DNA of 64,000 nucleotides from Saprospiraceae bacterium (GTDB lineage: Bacteria > Bacteroidota > Bacteroidia > Chitinophagales > Saprospiraceae): NCBI GenBank assembly GCA_021298575.1, contig JAJTFM010000016.1, positions 41,020 to 105,019 on the forward strand, written 5' to 3'. The translations under genes and the position numbers were made by a program. This document shows, in pieces, positions 1 through 9,430 of this stretch. Every line of letters begins with the position of its first letter. Positions within the stretch are counted from its first letter, which is position 1. The notes under the pieces are model-generated. The model had not been told where the DNA came from, did no database searches, and saw nothing but the letters and a program-made list of their open reading frames with translations.

Positions 1-1645
1 CGCCTGTGCCCCTGTTGTCAACACAGGCAACCACGTACCCATGCTGCGCCAGCATCTGAAACCACCAGTAATTGGTGCCTTTCCAGGCATCGGTTACCTG
101 CTGACTGCCAGGGCCTCCGTAAACGAACATGAGTAACGGAAGTTGTTTCCCGTCGTACTCACTGCCCTCCGGACGAATCATCCAGCCGTTCAGGGAAACT
201 TTTTCCGACGTGGTGAACTGAAAAAAATTCACAGGCAAAACCCCATATTCAGACATCTTCTCCTGCAATGTTGTGTTTTTCTCCAGTTCCCGCACTACTT
301 TGCCCTCCCGGTCGCAAACGCTGTAAACCGGTGGCCTGTTTGCTGAAGAGAATGTGTGGATGTAATAATCAAAGGTGCTGCTGAATTGCGCCGAACAGGT
401 TCCCTCCTCCTGACTAATCTTTTTCAACTTGTCTCCTCCCGGATTTGCTGCATAAATCTCTCTTCTGGACGGATCTTTCATGGCTGCCTGAAAATAAATC
501 TGCCCGTTTTTCTCGTCAAGTCCGTAGTAAGCAGTAACCTCCCAGTCTCCTCTGGTAATGGTTGCAACCTGTTTCCCGCTTATATCGTAGCGATACAGGT
601 GGTTATACCCGCTTTTTTCGCTCTGTATGATAAATCCGGTGCCATCCGACAGGAAATCAACATCGTGAAGGTCTATGTAGTACTGGTTCTTTTCCTCCAG
701 AAGAAGCTGACAGGATCCGGTTTGTGTTTCTGCAAGCCAAAGCCGCTGTATGTTCTGGTGGCGGTTCATCCAGGTGAGGCACAGCTTTCCCCACGGTGTC
801 CATGCTATTCTCGGTATATAGTCGTCGAACCGGCCGTCAACGGAAACCCGGTCAGGAATGGCCACCGGTAACATCCTGCGGTCTTCAAGGTTGTATATAA
901 ATGCTCCAACCACCGCATTTTTTTCTCCCACCTTCGGATACTTGAAGGTAATCTGCTCGGGATATGCCCCGTTTTTGTGCATCTCCATTTTCATTTCCGG
1001 CACTTCACGCTCGTCAAAACGGATAAATGCGAGGTGTTTTCCGTCGGGACTCCACTGGTATGCCCTCACAAGTTCAAATTCTTCCTCATACACCCAGTCG
1101 GATGCCCCGTTGATGATAGCATTCCGCGCCCCGTCAGTGGTTATGCGTACAAGTTCTCCCGTGGCCAGGTTTTTATAATACAAATCATTTCCAGATACAA
1201 ACGACACTTTGGTTGCATCCGGAGAGAAAACTGCATCTCGTTGCTTTCCTCCCTCAAATATTCTGACAAGCTGGCGACTGGTCAGATCGAGTACATAATA
1301 GTCTGCCTCGGAACTCCATCTGTAAATCTGGCTGCTTCCCACAGAAAGCAACATCTTCGACTCGTCACTTGAAAACTGATAACTGTCGAAGGTATTCTTC
1401 CAGCCGACTGACGCACTATTCAGGCTGGCTGCATTCATTATGGTATCCGTGGCCTTGCCAGTACGCAAATCGTACGCCACAATGGCACTTCCCTCCTGCC
1501 GGGTATAACGCACGCCGTCTTTCATGAAATTGAATCCGGGTACCCCCCTGGCCGAAAATGTTCCTTTCTGCCAGATATCTTCCAGCGTAATCTGTTTCTG
1601 TGCAAACAGAGAAACAGGGAAAAGAAAGAAAAGAATATACCTCAT
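1..1645 (-). CDS. S9B (dipeptidyl-peptidase IV-like) serine peptidase, partial
   Basis: The gene reads leftward from ATG at 1645 and runs off the left edge, so about 548 N-terminal residues are visible. It opens with a short Sec signal peptide (MRYILFFLFPVSLFAQ), followed by a DPP-IV-type beta-propeller. Near residues 180-187 is the family motif DWVYEEE, whose glutamates bind the free N-terminus of the substrate. The visible end (VYGGPGSQ ... VDNRGTGA) is the start of the alpha/beta-hydrolase catalytic domain; the Ser-Asp-His triad lies outside the window. It probably removes N-terminal dipeptides in the periplasm. It diverges from the TonB receptor, with a Bacteroidota promoter element for each. 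Confidence 0.93.
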   Translation of the reverse strand, partial: MRYILFFLFPVSLFAQKQITLEDIWQKGTFSARGVPGFNFMKDGVRYTRQEGSAIVAYDLRTGKATDTIMNAASLNSASVGWKNTFDSYQFSSDESKMLLSVGSSQIYRWSSEADYYVLDLTSRQLVRIFEGGKQRDAVFSPDATKVSFVSGNDLYYKNLATGELVRITTDGARNAIINGASDWVYEEEFELVRAYQWSPDGKHLAFIRFDEREVPEMKMEMHKNGAYPEQITFKYPKVGEKNAVVGAFIYNLEDRRMLPVAIPDRVSVDGRFDDYIPRIAWTPWGKLCLTWMNRHQNIQRLWLAETQTGSCQLLLEEKNQYYIDLHDVDFLSDGTGFIIQSEKSGYNHLYRYDISGKQVATITRGDWEVTAYYGLDEKNGQIYFQAAMKDPSRREIYAANPGGDKLKKISQEEGTCSAQFSSTFDYYIHTFSSANRPPVYSVCDREGKVVRELEKNTTLQEKMSEYGVLPVNFFQFTTSEKVSLNGWMIRPEGSEYDGKQLPLLMFVYGGPGSQQVTDAWKGTNYWWFQMLAQHGYVVACVDNRGTG

Positions 1646-1673
1646 GAGTGGTGTTTTTGCTTTTTGTACTTCG

Positions 1674-1681
1674 CAAATCTA
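1674..1681 (-). promoter_or_regulatory. Bacteroidota -7 element for the S9 peptidase
   Basis: Reads TAGATTTG on the minus strand, matching TAnnTTTG, about 30 nt before the peptidase ATG. The assignment is by motif only. Confidence 0.5.
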
Positions 1682-1715
1682 ACGGCATTTCGCCAAACGG
1701 TAAACTGTAACGGGT

Positions 1716-1723
1716 TACTTTTG
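1716..1723 (+). promoter_or_regulatory. Bacteroidota -7 element for the TonB receptor
   Basis: TACTTTTG, followed by C, lies 20 nt before the GTG start at 1744 and matches the phylum's TAnnTTTG housekeeping element. Confidence 0.55.
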
Positions 1724-1743
1724 CTTTTAAATTACCCGCAGCC

Positions 1744-4104
1744 GTGAAAGTACACCATATTTTGATTCCTTTTCTCCTCCCCTTCTTCGCTTTTGCCCAG
1801 GAGGAAAACGCCCTCAGGCTCACTCCCGAGCGCCTGAATGAAAATGATGTCATGAACATCGACCTGTCCCGGAACGAGACAGTCGTTATCTCCGCAACGA
1901 GAAGCCCCGAGAAGGCCAACGAGCAGCCATTCTCTGTCTGGGTCATTACAGCCGAAGAAATATTGCAGAATGGGTTCGTGACGCTCGGCGATGTCCTGCG
2001 CGCAGCCCCCGGGATCCGAGTATCTCAACCCGGTAATGCCCTGGAAGGAGAAACTTTTATGGTCCGGGGGGTATCCGGTAATCAGTACATGAAGATTTTG
2101 ATTAATGATGTACCCATCAAGGCAGCTGTTGCGCCAGGTATGTCTATCGGTGCCCAGCTGCCCGTCAGGCAAGCGAAAAGAATTGAAGTGGTGTACGGAC
2201 CATCCGGCCCCACTTATGGCGAGGAAGCCTGCGCAGGGGTCATCAATATTATACTGAAAGAAACCGAACGCCCGGTTTATACCCAGGCCGATCTGTCGTT
2301 CGGACGATTTAATTATAACAGCCTCGATCTCATGTTCGGCGGCAAACTGGGCCGCGACCGGAATATCTTCAGATACAGTATCTATGGCAGCAGTACAATC
2401 CGCGACAACGCAGATTACTATTACGATCCGGAACTGTTCAATACAAACAGGTACCTGCCTTTCGGCCTCGACTCAAATCTTTACGTCCAGAATAATAACT
2501 ACCGGGGCGTTTCTTCAGCCAAAGACAGTATCGCACGAACCAATACGCTGTCGCACGAAAGCCGTTTGTTCGGGGTGGATATGACCTGGCGGGGCCTGCA
2601 CTTTACGTACCACCGGCTCGCTCGCTTCGACAGAAGTGTCCTCGGACTCAACCCACTCGCTGTTTCTTACGCCAATCCGTCTAACAGAATCGCAGAGCGA
2701 CTGGAAACGTTCTCTCTGGGTTTCCGGAGAACACATTCCCGATGGACTACCTACAACACATTTGCACTGGAAAGTTACCAGATCAGAAACTCCTCCACTA
2801 CAAATTATGTATTCGACCGCCTGAGTTCAGCCAATTTTGTCGCCCGCCGGCAACCCGGCATGTCGCCTCAGGAAGAAGCCGAACTCCTGAAAAGGATTTA
2901 CAACTGGTATGCTTCCGATGAACGATATACCGTTGCAAATGGTGCCGATATTCGTATCGAATCGCGTATTCAGGCTTCCGTCGGAACAAAAACACGCCTG
3001 CACGCCGGCGGACAAATCCACGGCGGAGGCGGTATCCCGGCAGGCGCTTATTATCAGGTGCCCGTATCGGTTTCCCTGGACGGCTCGCTGAACCCGAATC
3101 TGCCGCTGGCTATTACTCCCGAAACTGAAATACTGCTCGACGGCAATTTTTTTGCTCATCTCGATTATCACGGCCCCAAACTCCACCTCATCGGCGGTGG
3201 CTCGCTGAATGTCGCATCCGGCCAAAATATCCGGGTTGATCCCAGAATCGGTGTGTCTTATATGATTGACAGTTTCTGGATTGTTCGCGCCAATGCATCA
3301 TCCGGATTCAGAAACGGTTCTCTGTATGGCAACTTTAACTCTTTTATCATTGATCAATCACAAAATCCTGTATTCAGACTGACTGCCAACGCAGGGTCTG
3401 CTACCACCGAGTCGTTTTTTGGATCAGAACTGGGGATCCGCTACAATGCCTCTGATGGAAGCGGCGCAGAAATACTCGGTTTCTGGCAACAATCAAATAA
3501 TCTCTACCGGCCGGGATACCTGCTGCCCGGCGACAATTCCACATGGTATTATGGCTACATGAACGCGCCGGGGAAAGCCGGCACTATTCTCGGCGCTCAA
3601 CTTGTTTCCAGAATCGGTAGCAAAACGCTGCTGAATGCTCGTTTTTCCGGAAAATCGGACAGGTTTGTTACCATAACGGGGAGGTCTGAGTTCTATGTAC
3701 AGTACTCTCAGGGGAAAGAGTTTCACGGCTATAACCTGCCCGACCTGAACTTTATCCCCAATATGCCCGCATGGATTGTTCAGTGGCGCAACTATATAAA
3801 AATCAACAAAAAAACTGAACTGAACTTCGCCTACACACATATCGGTGAATCCAAAAGCAAATCAGTTATATACAGGAATCTTTACCAGCTTGGCTCCCGC
3901 CCGGAAACACTTGGAAAATATGGTACCGTTGATCTCACTGCAAGGGTATTTCTCAGCAAACAGTTTCTGGTATATTGTAACTTCCAGAATATCTTCGACC
4001 GCGAACACGCCGGACTTGATGCCAGCGGTACGCCCGATGACCTGATTTATAACCCCCAGCCCGGAAGGTTTGTGCGCCTCGGCGTGAACTATAATATGAA
4101 CTGA
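1744..4104 (+). CDS. TonB-dependent outer-membrane receptor
   Basis: This 786-aa protein starts at GTG with a signal peptide (MKVHHILIPFLLPFFAFAQ). The plug domain (about residues 45-150) contains VISATRSPEKA, GDVLRAAPGIRV, FMVRGVSG and the typical plug end RIEVVYGPSGPTYG ... GVINIILK. The rest is a 22-strand-type beta-barrel rich in alternating aromatic residues. The final strand ends FVRLGVNYNMN. It imports an unknown ligand across the outer membrane, powered by TonB-ExbBD. There is no SusD partner or substrate-specific neighbour, so the ligand cannot be named. No SusC-type N-terminal carboxypeptidase-like extension is present, so it is closer to siderophore/vitamin receptors than to SusC. 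Confidence 0.93.
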   Translation: MKVHHILIPFLLPFFAFAQEENALRLTPERLNENDVMNIDLSRNETVVISATRSPEKANEQPFSVWVITAEEILQNGFVTLGDVLRAAPGIRVSQPGNALEGETFMVRGVSGNQYMKILINDVPIKAAVAPGMSIGAQLPVRQAKRIEVVYGPSGPTYGEEACAGVINIILKETERPVYTQADLSFGRFNYNSLDLMFGGKLGRDRNIFRYSIYGSSTIRDNADYYYDPELFNTNRYLPFGLDSNLYVQNNNYRGVSSAKDSIARTNTLSHESRLFGVDMTWRGLHFTYHRLARFDRSVLGLNPLAVSYANPSNRIAERLETFSLGFRRTHSRWTTYNTFALESYQIRNSSTTNYVFDRLSSANFVARRQPGMSPQEEAELLKRIYNWYASDERYTVANGADIRIESRIQASVGTKTRLHAGGQIHGGGGIPAGAYYQVPVSVSLDGSLNPNLPLAITPETEILLDGNFFAHLDYHGPKLHLIGGGSLNVASGQNIRVDPRIGVSYMIDSFWIVRANASSGFRNGSLYGNFNSFIIDQSQNPVFRLTANAGSATTESFFGSELGIRYNASDGSGAEILGFWQQSNNLYRPGYLLPGDNSTWYYGYMNAPGKAGTILGAQLVSRIGSKTLLNARFSGKSDRFVTITGRSEFYVQYSQGKEFHGYNLPDLNFIPNMPAWIVQWRNYIKINKKTELNFAYTHIGESKSKSVIYRNLYQLGSRPETLGKYGTVDLTARVFLSKQFLVYCNFQNIFDREHAGLDASGTPDDLIYNPQPGRFVRLGVNYNMN

Positions 4105-4238
4105 GTTCTTCTCTGAAATCATGTTCCTTTGTAACTATTGTCACCGTCGCGATTCCGTAACGCCCCGCACCTTTGTACTGTCAATGCAATTATCCGCCGA
4201 ATCAGCAAGATCCGGTGATTCACCATAAAACGACAGTC

Positions 4239-4685
4239 ATGGAACAACCAATGATTTTCAGACTCAGAGCCGGGCTCCTGAATAACGGCGTTACCCTGCT
4301 CAATGCAGCAGATGTGGACCCTGGAATCGAATCTGCCACCCCACCCGAATTCGGTGGAAAAGAAGGCTTTTGGTCACCTGAAACACTGCTACTGGGCGCA
4401 GCGGCCGGCTGCTTCATCAATACGTTTCAGTTCTTTGCCAAAAGAATGAAGTTCGAATTCGATGGTATCACCTGCGAGGCCGAAGGCACGGTGGAGCGCG
4501 TGGAAGGCAAGTCCGTTTTCACCGGGATTACTGTCTATCCGACTATTATGATCGCCGATGAATCGCTTCGCCCGACTATACTCGACGCCGTTGAAAAGGC
4601 GCACCGCTACTGCCTGGTTTCCAACTCGCTCAAATGCCCGGTGCAAATCAGGGAAAATGTCCTGATTGCATCTATCGCAGAATAA
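4239..4685 (+). CDS. OsmC/Ohr family protein
   Basis: 148 aa from ATG 4239 (MEQPMIFRLRAG); an upstream in-frame start at 4173 would add 22 unlikely residues. The OsmC fold is recognisable from ESATPPEFGGKEGFWSPETLLLGA, the catalytic cysteine in AAGCFINTF, and the second cysteine region YCLVSNSLKCPV. OsmC proteins reduce organic hydroperoxides with a pair of cysteines. The gene is followed after 18 nt by a thioredoxin gene, a plausible electron donor, which suggests a small redox operon. Confidence 0.88.
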   Translation: MEQPMIFRLRAGLLNNGVTLLNAADVDPGIESATPPEFGGKEGFWSPETLLLGAAAGCFINTFQFFAKRMKFEFDGITCEAEGTVERVEGKSVFTGITVYPTIMIADESLRPTILDAVEKAHRYCLVSNSLKCPVQIRENVLIASIAE

Positions 4686-4703
4686 AACTTACTGTACAAA
4701 CAC

Positions 4704-5003
4704 ATGAAAGTCAACTTTTCAGACATTGTCAACAGCGAAACACCCGTTCTGGTGGATTTTTACGCCGACTGGTGCGGACCATGCAAGGTCATGGCCCCCA
4801 TCCTGCAGGAGGTAAAAACCAATATGGGCGAAGAGATCCGTATCATCAAGATTGATGTGGACAATAATCAGTCACTGGCCAGCCAATATCATATTATGAG
4901 TATCCCGACGCTTGTCATGTTTAAAAACGGGAAGGAGGTGTGGCGTCAGGTTGGTGTTATATCAGCATCTGCTATCACGCAGAAAGTGCGTGCCGGCGCG
5001 TAA
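4704..5003 (+). CDS. trxA: Thioredoxin
   Basis: 99 aa with the canonical active site DFYADWCGPCKVMAP (CGPC), the cis-proline segment MSIPTLVMFKNG and the usual thioredoxin length. It has no signal peptide, so it is a cytoplasmic disulfide reductase. It is transcribed with the OsmC gene and followed by a strong hairpin. The C-terminus after the cis-Pro strand (VWRQVGVISASAITQKV) is normal for bacterial TrxA. Confidence 0.95.
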   Translation: MKVNFSDIVNSETPVLVDFYADWCGPCKVMAPILQEVKTNMGEEIRIIKIDVDNNQSLASQYHIMSIPTLVMFKNGKEVWRQVGVISASAITQKVRAGA

Positions 5004-5031
5004 CCACGAAAGTAACCGTCTGAATATGAAA

Positions 5032-5067
5032 CAGGGGCGTCGGTCAAGTCCGGCGCCCCTGTCGTTT
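5032..5067 (+). terminator. Hairpin terminator after osmC-trxA
   Basis: Stem CAGGGGCG(t)CGG / CCG(g)CGCCCCTG at 5032-5061 with a 6-nt loop, followed by a T-rich run (tcgtttt). It lies 28 nt after the trxA stop. Confidence 0.75.
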
Positions 5068-5072
5068 TATCA

Positions 5073-5222
5073 GAGCTTGTTCAGGATTCTCTGCCGGTGG
5101 CAAAAACTGGCTGATTTTTTGTCAGTTTTTGCATTTTTGAAGGCGCATAGCCGGAGCTACGTAACTGAAAAAAGGTGAAAAATGGCGAAAAATGAGACGT
5201 TTTTGACTCGGTGAGAGAATCC
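5073..5222. repeat. MITE-like palindromic repeat inserted at the alaS 3' end
   Basis: The left end, gagcttgttcaggattctct, is complementary to the right-end motif agagaatcc (5214-5222). A fuller version of that right end at 18064-18084 reads through to cctgaacaagctc, so the element has terminal inverted repeats. The block 5177-5222 recurs at 18028-18073 with only two mismatches. No transposase is encoded. The element lies inside the 3' end of alaS and supplies its last codons. Confidence 0.7.
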
Positions 5223-7803
5223 CAAAGCCCGGTTGCCCGCCGCCGCCACCTTTCAGGTGTTTCTGTGCCAGCTCGCGCACCATGGTACCGGCATTAAGTC
5301 CTTTTTCCTTCACGAGGTTATCGCTGATCTTGACAGTAAGCGATGGCTTGCCGTCTCCGGAAACAGACCCGAAGGCAATAACGGCATTCCCCAGCTCACG
5401 CTCCAGCTCGGCCGCAAGGGTCTTGACGGCATTGGCATCGTTGACCGGCAACACCTGTGCAAGGTAGTTAATACCGTTTATCTGCTGCACCTGAACCCTC
5501 AGTCCGTCGCGCAGTCCGTTGGCCTGCTCCTGAAGCAATCGCTCAATCTGCTTCTGCAGCCGCTTGTGTTCTTCCTGCAAATCGGCGACCGCCTTGCCCG
5601 GATCTCTCGGATTCTTGAAGGCGCTGTCATATACCGACAGGCGCTCCAGTTGTTTGTCAATCCATTTTTCGGCTCCTTCGGCTGTTGTAGCTTCAATACG
5701 GCGTACCCCGGCAGCCACTGCGGTTTCGGCCGTGATTTTAAACAGACCTATCTGGCCTGTATTTTTAACATGGCAACCACCGCACAGTTCACGCGAATAT
5801 TCCGGATCGAATGTGATCATCCTGACGGTCTCTCCGTATTTTTCACCGAAAAGCATCATGGCTCCTGCCTTTTTTGCCTCTTCAATGGGTAAACTGCGAG
5901 CCTCTCCCAAAGCTATATTCTCACGAATTTTGCGGTTCACAATGGTTTCTATCCGCGCAATCTCTTCGTCAGATACTTTCTGGAAGTGCTGGAAGTCGAA
6001 GCGAAGTGTCTGATCGTCGAGGTATGATCCCTTCTGCTGTACGTGGGTACCCAGTACCTGACGGAGGGCAGCGTGCAAAAGGTGGGTGGCCGAGTGATTG
6101 TTTTCTGTCAGACGGCGTTTCCGTTCATCCACCATGCACACCACAGAAGCGGCATCCATATTTTCCGGCAGTCGCTCCAGAATATGTATGACCAGGTTGT
6201 TTTCCTTTTTGGTATCAAGCACGCGCACGCGCTCATCGCCAAATACCATGTAGCCCGTGTCTCCAACCTGACCGCCTCCTTCCGGATAGAAGGGTGTCCG
6301 GTTCAGCACAATCTGATACTGTGGCTGCTCCTTCACCTTTACCGTGCGGTACTTGGTGACGTGACTGTTTTCCGTTTCAAGTTCGTCATATCCGACAAAG
6401 GCTACATCCGCTTCGTCGCGCAAAACCATCCAGTCGCCTACCTGCTTGGCAGCATCCTTGCGGGAACGGGCCTTTTGCTCGGCCAGCGCCTGAGTAAAGC
6501 CCCCCTCATCTACGACAAGCCCTTTTTCGCGAGCCAGCAGACGGGTCAAATCTATCGGGAAGCCATACGTGTCGAGCAATTCAAATGCCTGGGTGCCGGC
6601 AACAGTACTATCCTTTATATCAAGTTGATCGAATCGCTTCAATCCGGATTCCAGGGTTCTCAGGAATGATTTCTCCTCCTCCAGCAATACCCTGACGATG
6701 AAATCCTGCTGGGCTTCCAGTTCCGGGAATATATCGTTCATCTCTTTGGCCAGTACTGGAAACAAGCGGTACAGCACCGGTTCCTTCAGCTCGAGGAATG
6801 AGTAATAATAACGCACACCCCTGCGAAGTATGCGCCGGATGACGTAACCGGCGCCGGTGTTGGATGGCAACTCTCCGTCAGCAATCGCAAAGCTGACCGC
6901 ACGGAGGTGATCGGCTACCACACGCATGGCAATATCTTTCTTTAGCGTGGCCGGATCGGCTCCCGTATTGGGGTAGGTGTCCTGATATTTGTGTCCGCTC
7001 AGATCTCCCAGCAAATTGAAGATGGGTAACCACAAATCGGTAGCGTAGTTGGAACTGGCTTGCTGTACGGCACGACACAAACGCTCGAAACCCATACCCG
7101 TATCAACAGATTTGGCAGGAAGTTCTTCCAGTGATCCATCTGCCTTGCGCACAAACTGCATGAATACGTTATTCCAGACCTCAATCACATTAGGATCATC
7201 GGCATTCACGAGCGTACGCCCGTCCACGCGGGCGCGCTCCTCATCGGTACGCAGGTCCACGTGAATTTCCGAGCAGGGGCCACACGGTCCCGTATCGCCC
7301 ATTTCCCAGAAATTTTCTTTTTTACCGAAACGAAGAATACGGTCAGTCGGCAGCATAGTACTCCAGACGTCATACGCCTCCTGGTCAAACGGAACGCCCT
7401 CGGCCTCGTTACCCGCAAAAACCGACACATAAAGCCGGTCTTTCGGTATCTTGTACACACCGGTTAACAATTCCCACGACCAGCGAAGAGCCTCCTGCTT
7501 GAAGTAGTCGCCGAAAGACCAGTTACCCAGCATCTCGAACATGGTATGGTGGTAGCCGTCGAACCCAACATCCTCCAGATCGTTGTGCTTGCCACTTACC
7601 CGCAGGCATTTCTGCGTGTCGGCTATGCGCTTCGATGGCGGCGTCTGGTTGCCCAGGAAAAAATCCTTGAGTGGCGCCATACCAGAGTTGATAAACATGA
7701 GTGTGGGATCGCTCTTGGCCACCATGGGCGCAGAGGGAATAATTTTATGCTCTTTGGAAGCAAAAAAATCGAGAAACTGACGGCGTATCTGTCGCGAAGT
7801 CAT
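5122..7803 (-). CDS. alaS: Alanyl-tRNA synthetase with a repeat-encoded C-terminal tail
   Basis: 893 aa from ATG 7803 (MTSRQIRRQFLDFF); a TTG three codons upstream is less likely. The class II catalytic core (FINSGMAPLKDFF, GCGPCSEIH-like GPCGPCSEIHVD, GAGYVIRRILRR) is followed by the editing domain with the zinc ligands HSATHLLH and CGGCHVKNTG. The C-Ala domain ends in the normal glycine run GGGGGQP. AlaS usually ends about ten residues later (FFATAGG-type). Here, after QPGFG, about 32 foreign residues (ILSPSQKRLIF ... RLQKCKN) are encoded by the repeat at 5073-5222. The enzyme charges tRNA-Ala; the tail lies beyond all catalytic domains and is probably tolerated. Confidence 0.97.
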   Translation of the reverse strand: MTSRQIRRQFLDFFASKEHKIIPSAPMVAKSDPTLMFINSGMAPLKDFFLGNQTPPSKRIADTQKCLRVSGKHNDLEDVGFDGYHHTMFEMLGNWSFGDYFKQEALRWSWELLTGVYKIPKDRLYVSVFAGNEAEGVPFDQEAYDVWSTMLPTDRILRFGKKENFWEMGDTGPCGPCSEIHVDLRTDEERARVDGRTLVNADDPNVIEVWNNVFMQFVRKADGSLEELPAKSVDTGMGFERLCRAVQQASSNYATDLWLPIFNLLGDLSGHKYQDTYPNTGADPATLKKDIAMRVVADHLRAVSFAIADGELPSNTGAGYVIRRILRRGVRYYYSFLELKEPVLYRLFPVLAKEMNDIFPELEAQQDFIVRVLLEEEKSFLRTLESGLKRFDQLDIKDSTVAGTQAFELLDTYGFPIDLTRLLAREKGLVVDEGGFTQALAEQKARSRKDAAKQVGDWMVLRDEADVAFVGYDELETENSHVTKYRTVKVKEQPQYQIVLNRTPFYPEGGGQVGDTGYMVFGDERVRVLDTKKENNLVIHILERLPENMDAASVVCMVDERKRRLTENNHSATHLLHAALRQVLGTHVQQKGSYLDDQTLRFDFQHFQKVSDEEIARIETIVNRKIRENIALGEARSLPIEEAKKAGAMMLFGEKYGETVRMITFDPEYSRELCGGCHVKNTGQIGLFKITAETAVAAGVRRIEATTAEGAEKWIDKQLERLSVYDSAFKNPRDPGKAVADLQEEHKRLQKQIERLLQEQANGLRDGLRVQVQQINGINYLAQVLPVNDANAVKTLAAELERELGNAVIAFGSVSGDGKPSLTVKISDNLVKEKGLNAGTMVRELAQKHLKGGGGGQPGFGILSPSQKRLIFRHFSPFFSYVAPAMRLQKCKN

Positions 7804-7836
7804 GTTTTGCAAGTTGTGTTCTGTTAATAAACGGGG

Positions 7837-8277
7837 TTACCTGAGCCTGTCTGACGATTTGACCAGTTCCTCATCTTTCCTGATGAATCTGTTGGCAATC
7901 CACAGCAGCAGAACAGAAAGGGCTGGAAGGGCTATACCCGGCTGGTAATGGATGTTCATCACCTCTGAACCTGCCTCGCGAATCAGTATGAAACACTGCG
8001 TGGCAACGCTCACCGCCAGCACGGTACTGGCAAATATGGCCAAAGTGGTGATACGCGACTGCGCCGGACGGTTTTTATACAGAAAAATAGCAATCACGGC
8101 CAGTGCAAATGCCAGACCCGTGTTGATTTGCAGGCCTGCACGGTCGTTCACACTGAATACACCATCGCCAAAGGAGCCGGAAAGACCGGATGCGGCCTCC
8201 GCGTACGGAAATATAAACTGTAATCCCAGCAGAACAGCCGCCAGGAGCAACAGAACGGTTTGAATACGTTGAATCAT
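7837..8277 (-). CDS. DUF4293 family membrane protein
   Basis: 146 aa with four predicted membrane helices and the typical opening MIQRIQTVLLLLAAVLLG. The length, N-terminus and helix pattern match the Bacteroidota-specific DUF4293 family, which has no known function. It lies 33 nt upstream of alaS on the same strand and may be co-transcribed with it. Confidence 0.82.
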   Translation of the reverse strand: MIQRIQTVLLLLAAVLLGLQFIFPYAEAASGLSGSFGDGVFSVNDRAGLQINTGLAFALAVIAIFLYKNRPAQSRITTLAIFASTVLAVSVATQCFILIREAGSEVMNIHYQPGIALPALSVLLLWIANRFIRKDEELVKSSDRLR

Positions 8278-8301
8278 GAAAACGCGGTTTAGTTACCGCC
8301 G

Positions 8302-8309
8302 CAAAAGTA
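8302..8309 (-). promoter_or_regulatory. -7 element upstream of the DUF4293 gene
   Basis: TACTTTTG (then C) on the minus strand, 25 nt before the ATG at 8277. Matches TAnnTTTG. Confidence 0.5.
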
Positions 8310-8353
8310 CGGTGATTTGATGTGAAATGCGCCGTATTTACGAACGCTATAAC

Positions 8354-8581
8354 TTAATTGATCGGATATATCTGCGACATGGCATAGGCAAATATGCCAA
8401 ATAGTATGCTCCCGATAATCAGCCCGAGCGACATCGGTCGGTCGTCACTTGTTTTATACATAAACAGCCCGGCAATCAGTCCCGCCGGAGCTAGCAGATA
8501 CCAGATGATGACGTACTGGAGAGCCGCAAACACAGCGAATACACCAACCGTTCGAAGCAAAGTGGAAATAAATTTGTTCAT
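8354..8581 (-). CDS. Small three-helix membrane protein
   Basis: 75 aa from ATG 8581 (MNKFISTLLRTVGVF). It has three hydrophobic segments (about residues 10-25, 27-38 and 50-68) with a short polar linker KTSDDRP. I do not recognise the family. It is separated by about 70 bp from the DUF4293 gene and by 110 bp from the Crp gene, all on the minus strand. Confidence 0.55.
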   Translation of the reverse strand: MNKFISTLLRTVGVFAVFAALQYVIIWYLLAPAGLIAGLFMYKTSDDRPMSLGLIIGSILFGIFAYAMSQIYPIN

Positions 8582-8691
8582 TTCTGTGATGGTTTTACAT
8601 GAAAAGGCCCAAATATCTGAAAAAACTGGCAACTGGCACCTCCTCCGGCGGATAACCTGTGAATCCTGAAAGCAGGTCAAAGTATGAGACT

Positions 8692-9396
8692 CTATAACTC
8701 TCCGACGGACTGAAAAAGGGCGTTCTTGTCTTTTACCTGTATGGTTCTGCCGCGAGCATCTACCCAGCCGTTGTCCTTGAACTCACCCAGTGCCCGTACT
8801 GTCGTTTCTATAGTGGCACCTATCATGTCTGCCAGATCAGTCCTCGAAAATAAAATGGAAACAGGATTACTGCAGGCACCCCTGAATTGCGCATCAAGAA
8901 ATAAAAGACCTATGGCAAGCCGTACCCTGACCGGAAATTTGGCCAGATAAACGGTTCTGTTCACCCAGGCAGAAAACTCCTGACTGAGAGTGAGCAACAG
9001 GTTGTACGATAAATCCTGATGCGTTTTCACCAGTCTGACGAATTCATCCACCGGAATAAATGTTGTCTCAACACTCCCTATTGCCATTCCCTCAACAGGA
9101 TATAATTCTGACGTGAAATTCTGACGATACCCCATCCAATCGCCGGTCTTGTACACATAAACCAGCTGCCGGTGCCCGCCGGGAGTGCTGCTTGATATTT
9201 TTACCAGACCGGATTTCAAACGATATACGCCACGCGGAACGGCACCCTGCGCATAAAGGACGTCTCCGTCGCGAAAACTTCTTGTCTCCGATGCTTTTTC
9301 AATGGCATCCAGTGTGCCCGCAGAAAGTCCGTTCGTCACCAGTTCGTGGTGAAAGGACACAGACTGTATTAATCTGCCTATAGATTCAGTGTGCAT
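8692..9396 (-). CDS. Crp/Fnr-family transcriptional regulator
   Basis: 234 aa from ATG 9396 (MHTESIGRLIQSV); a longer frame would overlap the upstream gene. The cyclic-nucleotide-binding-type beta-roll (FRDGDVLYAQGAVPRGVYRLKSGLVKI) is followed by a long dimerisation helix and a Crp-type winged helix (SRTDLADMIGATIETTVRALGEF). There are no cysteines for an Fnr iron-sulfur cluster. It closes the minus-strand thiolase/MFS/trehalase/gldG/ABM group and could regulate it, though its targets are not visible. Confidence 0.9.
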   Translation of the reverse strand: MHTESIGRLIQSVSFHHELVTNGLSAGTLDAIEKASETRSFRDGDVLYAQGAVPRGVYRLKSGLVKISSSTPGGHRQLVYVYKTGDWMGYRQNFTSELYPVEGMAIGSVETTFIPVDEFVRLVKTHQDLSYNLLLTLSQEFSAWVNRTVYLAKFPVRVRLAIGLLFLDAQFRGACSNPVSILFSRTDLADMIGATIETTVRALGEFKDNGWVDARGRTIQVKDKNALFQSVGEL

Positions 9397-9430
9397 AAGA
9401 CGATCATATTGTGGATTATTAAGAAAATTG

